Below are positions 59,266 through 64,000 of a stretch of DNA of 64,000 nt, in pieces. The position numbers and the translations under genes were made by a program. Source of the DNA: CAJMGO01 sp900557305. Its GTDB lineage: Bacteria > Bacillota_I > Bacilli_A > RF39 > UBA660. How positions within the stretch are numbered: position 1 is the first letter of the stretch; each line of letters opens with the position of its first letter. Location: NCBI GenBank assembly GCA_905212975.1, contig CAJMGO010000001.1:124001-188000 (forward strand). The letters run 5' to 3'. The notes under the pieces are model-generated. The model was not told where the DNA came from. It did not search any database and saw nothing but the letters and a program-made list of their open reading frames with translations.

Positions 59266-59816
59266 GATACATGGAAATAAAAAAATATGATATATCAAAT
59301 GGTCCAGGAGTAAGGGTATCTGTCTTTGCTTCTGGATGTCACCATCATTGTGAGGGATGTTTTAATAGTATAGCTTGGGATTTTAAATCGGGTAAAGAGT
59401 TTACTCAAGAAGTTTTTAATGAAGTGCTTGATGCTCTTAATCATGAATATATTACAGGGCTTAGTTTACTTGGTGGTGAACCTTTTGAACTTGTTAATGT
59501 AAAAGGTTTTTTACCTCTTGTTAAAAAAGTTAAAGAATTATATCCTAATAAAACTATTTGGGCATACACAGGTTATTTATTTGATAAAGAAATATTGGAT
59601 GATATTTGTAAAAAGAGTAAGGAGATGGAAGAGTTTGTTAAATATTTAGATATTGTTGTTGATGGAAAATTTGTATCGTCTTTAAAGCAATCAAATTTAA
59701 TATTTAAAGGATCTTCTAATCAAAGAATTATTGATGTTAAAGAAACATTAAAACAAGGTAAAATTATTTTAGATGAATTAAACGATAAGAGGTTAGATTA
59801 TGGTAAACAAGATTAA
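59262..59816 (+). CDS. nrdG: Anaerobic ribonucleotide reductase activating protein
   Basis: A 184-residue radical SAM enzyme that installs the glycyl radical on NrdD. The cluster motif is Cys26-x3-Cys30-x2-Cys33 in FASGCHHHCEGCFN. LSLLGGEPFE and IWAYTGYLFD are the usual SAM-binding blocks. The start overlaps the nrdD stop by 4 bases (ATGA), and the end overlaps dut by 17 bases, so all three genes are one operon. Confidence 0.95.
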   Translation: MRYMEIKKYDISNGPGVRVSVFASGCHHHCEGCFNSIAWDFKSGKEFTQEVFNEVLDALNHEYITGLSLLGGEPFELVNVKGFLPLVKKVKELYPNKTIWAYTGYLFDKEILDDICKKSKEMEEFVKYLDIVVDGKFVSSLKQSNLIFKGSSNQRIIDVKETLKQGKIILDELNDKRLDYGKQD

Positions 59817-60243
59817 TATAATTAAATTTGATGATAGAGCTATTTTGCCAACATATGGTACAGAATTTGCTGCAGGTGCTGATTTGTACGCTGTACTTGA
59901 TAATACTATTTCTATAAATCCAGGTGAAACTGTATTTATTGGAACTGGTTTAGGGATGGAAATACCAGAGGGTTATGCTGGGTTTATATATGCAAGAAGT
60001 GGTCTTTCTACAAAAAAAGGACTTGCTCCAGCTAATAAAGTTGGTGTAATAGATGCTGATTATAGAGGAGAAATAAAAGTAGCGCTTTATAATCAATCAA
60101 ATGAGTTAAGAACTATAGAACCAGGTGAAAGAATTGCTCAAATTGTTATAGCTCCATTTCTTAAATGTGAATTTAATTTGACAAATAAATTAAATGAAAC
60201 AGAACGTGGTAATGGTGGATTTGGATCAACCGGTTTAAAATAA
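59800..60243 (+). CDS. dut: dUTP diphosphatase
   Basis: A 147-residue trimeric dUTPase. All five motifs are visible: GADLYAVLD, ARSGLSTKKG, GVIDADYRGEI, RIAQIVI and the flexible C-terminal RGNGGFGSTGLK. It converts dUTP to dUMP, lowering uracil in DNA and feeding dTMP synthesis. The nrdD-nrdG-dut order is a nucleotide-supply operon. The 269 bases that follow (60244-60512) hold no gene; there is an extended -10 box (TGGTATAAT, 60461-60469) near the end for the next gene. Confidence 0.97.
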   Translation: MVNKINIIKFDDRAILPTYGTEFAAGADLYAVLDNTISINPGETVFIGTGLGMEIPEGYAGFIYARSGLSTKKGLAPANKVGVIDADYRGEIKVALYNQSNELRTIEPGERIAQIVIAPFLKCEFNLTNKLNETERGNGGFGSTGLK

Positions 60244-60463
60244 TGTTAGGAAATTGAAATTTAACAGTAATGGGTTAAAAATACAAAGGTCAAAATTATT
60301 AAATTTATGACTTTTTTTAATTGAAATTAATCTATATTAACTATATAAATTTAATAGAGTTTATTAAAAAATTAAGTAAATATGTTGTATTTTTAAGAAT
60401 TTAAAATTATCATAAGAAAAATTAATTATAAAAAATATTAATAGAAGATTACAATATTTATGG

Positions 60464-60469
60464 TATAAT
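60464..60469 (+). promoter_or_regulatory. Extended -10 promoter of the HExxH protein gene
   Basis: TATAAT preceded by TATGG. The long upstream gap shows no other feature. Confidence 0.55.
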
Positions 60470-60512
60470 GTTGTTAGTTATAATAATTGTAAATTGTTGA
60501 GGAATTTAAAAT

Positions 60513-61682
60513 ATGAAATTAAACGAAGAAATAAATAGATTAGATTATAAATATCAATTTGTTAAAAATAATAGATATTGGAATTATGATAAAGAATATG
60601 AATTATTATTAGATAATAAAAAAATAAAAATTTCAGAAAGTGATATTTTGTTGAGGATATCTTATGATATTTCAAATAAAGTGTATCTAAATTCAGTTAA
60701 AAGAAATGATATGGCTGATTACGAAATCCCAAATATTGATATTGAACAAATGAAAAAAATTGTTATAAGTTTTTTTATGAGTATAAATCCAAATTTAAGT
60801 AATAAAATATCATTCATTTTAGCAAATACTAAATTTATTAGATATGATAATAATATTTCTAATAGTAAGCAGAGATCTGTATCTAATGGCGACGGAATAA
60901 AATTATATTACAAAAATGATTTGAATTCTTTAGTTACTTTAGCACATGAAGTTAGTCATCGTATTTCAAATTTAGATGATAATCTTGAGATTAATAATAA
61001 AAACAAAGTCACATCATTTGCTGAAATTGAATCAGAATTAACAGAAGATTTATTTTTAGATTATTTGAAAGAAAACAATTTACAAATTAAAGATAAGAAC
61101 TTGAGTGGTTCCGTCAGGCCTCTAAATAATAATGATGTTAATGATATCAAATATAATAAATATAAATCTGCTATTTTTATGGCATATAGATCAATTGATG
61201 AATTAGAGTTTAAAAAGATAGCTAAAAATAGTAAAATATATAGTATTGATAATAAACTTATTAATGAGTTATCTAATAATTTGAATTTAGAAAAAGAAGA
61301 GATTATTTCTAGAATAGACAAGTTTATTAGTCAATATTATCCTGATGATGAAGAACATAATTATTTAGGTGTAAAAGATTATGATTTAAAAAATGGTAAA
61401 CAATTATCTAATGAGTGTAGATTTATTTATGCGTATTGTTTTGTTGAAAAATTTAATAATATGAATTTGGATTATAGTCAAAAATGCAATTTTTATAAAA
61501 ATTATTTAGATAATGCAAAAAATATGTCATTTCAGAAAGTTTTAGAATTATTTAATGTGAATTTATTTAGATTAGATGGTTTTACTAATGAATTTATAAA
61601 TAAATTTAATGAGTTATCAAATAAAAATTATTTACAAAGTTATATAAGTCAATTAAATATTGAAACAGAAAAAACAAAATAA
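60513..61682 (+). CDS. HExxH metalloprotease-like protein of unknown family
   Basis: A 389-residue, Asn/Lys-rich protein. The zinc site is LVTLAHEVSHRISN near residues 145-158, followed about 20-25 residues later by FAEIESELTEDLFLDYL, whose Glu could be the third ligand, as in gluzincins of the M3 type. There is no signal peptide, no membrane segment, and it is shorter than M3 oligopeptidases (about 600). GGAGG is lacking; GAGG lies 12 bases before the ATG. It may be a minimal M3-like peptidase or an effector-like protease. The HExxH is clear, the family is not. Confidence 0.6.
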   Translation: MKLNEEINRLDYKYQFVKNNRYWNYDKEYELLLDNKKIKISESDILLRISYDISNKVYLNSVKRNDMADYEIPNIDIEQMKKIVISFFMSINPNLSNKISFILANTKFIRYDNNISNSKQRSVSNGDGIKLYYKNDLNSLVTLAHEVSHRISNLDDNLEINNKNKVTSFAEIESELTEDLFLDYLKENNLQIKDKNLSGSVRPLNNNDVNDIKYNKYKSAIFMAYRSIDELEFKKIAKNSKIYSIDNKLINELSNNLNLEKEEIISRIDKFISQYYPDDEEHNYLGVKDYDLKNGKQLSNECRFIYAYCFVEKFNNMNLDYSQKCNFYKNYLDNAKNMSFQKVLELFNVNLFRLDGFTNEFINKFNELSNKNYLQSYISQLNIETEKTK

Positions 61683-61804
61683 ATTAATCGTTATGAAAGT
61701 TAAAACATACAGAATGATTTATTTTGTTTTTTGTTGATAAAATATTGGAGGATAAAAAAGTAACTGTTTGTAATTTATATATAAAAATTAATTAATAATG
61801 CCCC

Positions 61805-61829
61805 AAAAATGGATATTCCATTTTTTTTT
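61805..61829 (+). terminator. Intrinsic terminator before mntP
   Basis: AAAAATGGA (61805-61813) pairs with TCCATTTTT (61817-61825), TAT loop, T run. It lies 50 bases upstream of the mntP start and 120 bases after the protease stop. A leader riboswitch for mntP was considered but no known Mn-sensing fold is visible. Confidence 0.75.
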
Positions 61830-61877
61830 GTTATAAATAAAAAATTAATTTATATAATTATGTATGGAGGATATCTC

Positions 61878-62417
61878 ATGAATGTTTTTGAAATAATATT
61901 ACTTTCTTTTGGACTTGCTGCAGATGCTTTTGCTACATCAATATGTAAAGGTCTTGAACTTCCTAGAGTAACTTTTAAACATATGATTATTGTTGGACTT
62001 TTTTTTGGTATATTTCAAGGTTTAATGCCTTTGATTGGATATTTTATAGGAGATAGTTTTTCTTTATATACAGTTAAATTTAATAATCTTATAGCTTTTA
62101 TTTTGCTTAGTATAATTGGTATTAATATGATACATGAATCATTTTCTAAAGATGAGATATATGATAATTCTTTTTCTTTTAAAAATTTATTTGTTTTAGC
62201 TTTTGCGACAAGTATTGATGCTTTTACATCTGGAATAACTTTTTCTCTATTAGATATTAATATACCTATAGCTATTTTTTTTATAACGATAATTACTTTT
62301 ATAACATCTGTTTTAGGTGTTAAAATAGGTAGTATTTTTGGTTATAAATATAAATCTAAGGCAGAATTATTAGGAGGATGTATATTAATTTTATTGGGAA
62401 TTAAATTATTTGTTTAA
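61878..62417 (+). CDS. mntP: Manganese efflux pump MntP
   Basis: A 179-residue membrane protein with six hydrophobic segments. The internal duplication is visible: LSFGLAADAFATSICKGL in the first half and LAFATSIDAFTSGITFSL in the second, each carrying the conserved Asp in a membrane helix, with GFxxG-like loops between. MntP exports Mn2+. The ATG at 61878 has GGAGG upstream; an in-frame extension upstream to 61809 would run through the terminator hairpin and is rejected. Confidence 0.9.
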   Translation: MNVFEIILLSFGLAADAFATSICKGLELPRVTFKHMIIVGLFFGIFQGLMPLIGYFIGDSFSLYTVKFNNLIAFILLSIIGINMIHESFSKDEIYDNSFSFKNLFVLAFATSIDAFTSGITFSLLDINIPIAIFFITIITFITSVLGVKIGSIFGYKYKSKAELLGGCILILLGIKLFV

Positions 62418-62421
62418 AATT

Positions 62422-62447
62422 AAAGAAATGTATAGTTTCTTTTTTTT
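62422..62447 (+). terminator. Intrinsic terminator after mntP
   Basis: AAAGAAA (62422-62428) pairs with TTTCTTT (62436-62442), then T run. Confidence 0.65.
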
Positions 62448-62585
62448 CTTTATGATAAAATTATTTTTGGGTTATATTATAACTGTTATAGTAGATCTAT
62501 TAAGAAATTGTTAAAGAATATTATTGAATAGGGGTCTGCTGATTTGTGATAAATACATTTAATAAAAAAATTATAAAGGAGATAA

Positions 62586-63080
62586 ATGATTATGGCAAGA
62601 ATAATACAAGATGAAGAAGAAAGAAATAGGAGAATAGAAACAGTTGGTAATTTGTTTTTATTAACTGGATATTCATATAGAAGATTATCAGAATATTTGT
62701 CTAAAAACTATTTTAAAATATCATTTGTTACTGTAAAGGATTATTTGGAAAGATATATTAAAATGAATCCTGATAAATGTGATGAGATAAATACAATAAT
62801 TAAAGAAAACACTACAGTTAATTTTAAAAATAATGAAGGTATTAAAAACAGAATATATAAAGAAGCCGATTTGATTGAAAGTGGTTTTTCTATTCAAGAA
62901 ATAGCTTCTTCTTTGTTTATATCACCTTCTGTTATTTCAAGAGATATGGCATTAAGGTTATCTGTATTAGATCCAGAAAGATCTGAAAAAATACTAGAGA
63001 TATTACGAGAAAATAGTTTTAGTAATTTAAATAATGTTACAAAAAATGAAGATAGTGATGTAAGAGGAGAAAAGAAATAA
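62586..63080 (+). CDS. Regulator with two tandem SpoIIID-like HTH modules
   Basis: A 164-residue protein with two copies of a SpoIIID-type unit. Copy 1 (about 14-72): RIETVGNLFLLTGYSYRRLS, VTVKDYLERYIKMNPDKCDEI. Copy 2 (about 90-142): RIYKEADLIESGFSIQEIAS, SPSVISRDMALRLSVLDPERSEKI. Each has the GYS/GFS-I-x-E-I-A helix, a recognition helix starting S-x-x-V/T-V/I-x-x-D, and the 'L/M-x-P-x-x-x-x-x-I' closing helix. SpoIIID normally has one such unit in 93 residues. Two units could bind DNA as an intramolecular dimer. The AAGGAG site fits ATG 62586 (4-base spacing) and ATG 62592 (10-base spacing) about equally. Confidence 0.75.
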   Translation: MIMARIIQDEEERNRRIETVGNLFLLTGYSYRRLSEYLSKNYFKISFVTVKDYLERYIKMNPDKCDEINTIIKENTTVNFKNNEGIKNRIYKEADLIESGFSIQEIASSLFISPSVISRDMALRLSVLDPERSEKILEILRENSFSNLNNVTKNEDSDVRGEKK

Positions 63081-63093
63081 TTCTCCTTTTTAT
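63065..63093 (+). terminator. Intrinsic terminator overlapping the SpoIIID-like gene stop
   Basis: AGGAGAA (63065-63071) pairs with TTCTCCT (63081-63087), then T-rich. Confidence 0.75.
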
Positions 63094-63146
63094 TTACACA
63101 GTTATAAAAAAATAGTATAATAACAAGTGTTATATAACACGTGTTA
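63093..63146 (+). promoter_or_regulatory. tetR-ABC promoter with two overlapping operators
   Basis: TTTACA (63093-63098) and TATAAT (63116-63121) with a 17-base spacer. TAACAAGTGTTA (63121-63132) and the perfect palindrome TAACACGTGTTA (63135-63146) follow 14 bases apart, just downstream of the -10. They are the likely binding sites of the TetR protein encoded next. Confidence 0.85.
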
Positions 63147-63165
63147 TTGTTTGGGAGGTGATATT

Positions 63166-63717
63166 ATGCCGAAGGTAAGAGTAACAAAAGATGATATTTT
63201 AAATATTTCTTTTGATATGGTAAGAATAAATGGAATAGATAATTTAAATGCTAGAAGGATTGCTAAAGAATTAAATTGTTCTGTTCAACCGATATTTTTT
63301 AATTTTTCTAATATGGATGATTTAAAGAAATCTGTTTTAATAAAGTGTTGTGATTATTTTTATGAATTTGTATCTAATCTTTTTGATGAAGAAATTCCAC
63401 CATATAAGCAGGTGGGTATAAATTATATTAAATTTGCTAAAGAAGAACCAAATTTGTTTAAATTATTATTTATGTCTGATAATGATTTATCTATGCTTGA
63501 GAATAATAAATCAGTTGATATTATTAAACAGTATATTGGAAAGTCTTTGCCATTATCTGATTTTGATATAGATTCTTTTCATTTAAAAATGTGGATATTT
63601 ACTCAAGGACTTGCTACATTAGTTTTAAACAATAATTTAAAATTAACAGATGAACAAATATCAAGTTTATTAACTAATGAATTTAAAGCTTTATCACTAT
63701 ATGAAAAGAATAAATAA
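63166..63717 (+). CDS. TetR-family repressor
   Basis: A 183-residue regulator. The N-terminal HTH reads TKDDILNISFDMVRINGIDN, LNARRIAKELNCSVQPIFFNF, the TetR DNA-binding signature; the rest is the helical ligand/dimer domain. GGGAGGTG precedes the ATG at 63166. It lies behind two operator copies and 18 bases ahead of an ABC ATPase, so it likely represses its own efflux operon until a drug or metabolite is bound. The inducer is unknown. Confidence 0.88.
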   Translation: MPKVRVTKDDILNISFDMVRINGIDNLNARRIAKELNCSVQPIFFNFSNMDDLKKSVLIKCCDYFYEFVSNLFDEEIPPYKQVGINYIKFAKEEPNLFKLLFMSDNDLSMLENNKSVDIIKQYIGKSLPLSDFDIDSFHLKMWIFTQGLATLVLNNNLKLTDEQISSLLTNEFKALSLYEKNK

Positions 63718-63735
63718 TTAAGGAGATAGATTTAT

Positions 63736-64000
63736 ATGAAAAAGAGTGTTATTGAGGTAAATAATTTAACAAAGAATTATAAGAATTTAAAGGCAATAGA
63801 TAATTTAAGTATTGATGTTTATGAGGGAGAGATATTAGGACTTTTAGGACCTAATGGTAGTGGTAAAACTACATTTTTAAATTGTGTTTTATCATTGCTT
63901 AAATATAATTCTGGTAGTATAAAAATATTTGGTGATGTCATGAGTCCTACCTCATATGAAATAAAGAAGAATATAGGTGTTGTTTTTCAAGAAATATCTG
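63736..64000 (+). CDS. ABC transporter ATP-binding protein, 5' part
   Basis: The gene runs off the window after 88 codons. The first part has KKSVIEVNNLTKNYKNLKAI and Walker A LLGPNGSGKTTFL, followed by the Q-loop region FQEIS. It is an ABC ATPase of the exporter (drug/bacitracin-type) class by its start. AAGGAG is upstream. Together with the TetR gene it is a regulated efflux operon whose permease should follow. Confidence 0.9.
   Translation, partial: MKKSVIEVNNLTKNYKNLKAIDNLSIDVYEGEILGLLGPNGSGKTTFLNCVLSLLKYNSGSIKIFGDVMSPTSYEIKKNIGVVFQEIS

Noticed and set aside
61690..61877. Possible Mn riboswitch before mntP
   Set aside because: The only clear structure is a simple terminator hairpin at 61805-61829; no conserved yybP-ykoY features can be made out.
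1..64000. CRISPR arrays, rRNA genes, or a replication origin
   Set aside because: No regularly spaced repeats, no rRNA sequence and no DnaA-box cluster or dnaA/dnaN genes are visible on reading through.

Overview
The window is a very AT-rich bacterial chromosome segment using the standard bacterial code: TGG encodes Trp and TGA ends several genes (for example at 16453, 37384, 48713 and 59265). Gene content (ScpAB, CdaAR, ClpC, a Val T-box, a CIRCE element, Cse60- and SpoIIID-like proteins, single-membrane envelope genes, anaerobic NrdDG) fits an anaerobic, host-associated low-GC Gram-positive. My best guess is an RF39/'Mycoplasmatota-like Bacilli' gut lineage; that placement is inference. Recurrent promoters are consensus -35/-10 pairs or extended -10 boxes, and most units end in strong intrinsic terminators, often overlapping the stop codon.

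Layout. 1-3.4 kb: end of a conjugation coupling protein and a large secreted protein with a VirB2-like C-terminal hairpin, then rhodanese and GNAT genes. 4-9.2 kb: cdaA-cdaR (c-di-AMP), a tail-anchored Asn/Gln-rich protein, an RNHCP protein, scpAB. 8.6-11.7 kb: DUF4358, MBOAT and DHHW genes (surface glycan O-acylation). 11.8-16.9 kb: tRNA-Leu(CAA), a GH25 lysozyme, a radical SAM protein, a YfcC-type carrier, a YgjP peptidase, Cse60 and an orphan small protein. 17-25.8 kb: clpC, a valine T-box operon (HD hydrolase-valS), a lone prepilin, a candidate structured RNA, recG.

25.9-49.5 kb is an accessory island. It holds a short candidate RNA, a truncated Fic gene, three MFS-like carriers and one MATE-like carrier, and an unusual run of phosphoester hydrolases (histidine phosphatase, PHP, HD, two HAD, 2H) interleaved with GNATs and unknown genes. 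It then holds an HTH-Fic/AAA-TOPRIM pair, a tyrosine integrase killed by two stops and two frameshifts, a beheaded phage-type repressor abutting an HsdS fragment, a two-gene unknown cassette, and a second Fic remnant. Several island genes carry in-frame TAA codons, and copies of the histidine-phosphatase 3' end precede other genes. The island therefore looks like a much-recombined, decaying integrative element.

49.6-64 kb returns to core-type genes: CIRCE-controlled hsp20, a cysteine desulfurase with a TtcA-like thiolase, a HerA-like ATPase, a DUF1292 protein with a coiled-coil protein, an NfeD-like protein, a guanine-deaminase-like enzyme, a Crp/Fnr regulator divergent from nrdD-nrdG-dut with a 16-bp palindrome between, an HExxH protease, mntP, a tandem SpoIIID-like regulator, and a TetR-ABC efflux unit cut by the window end.
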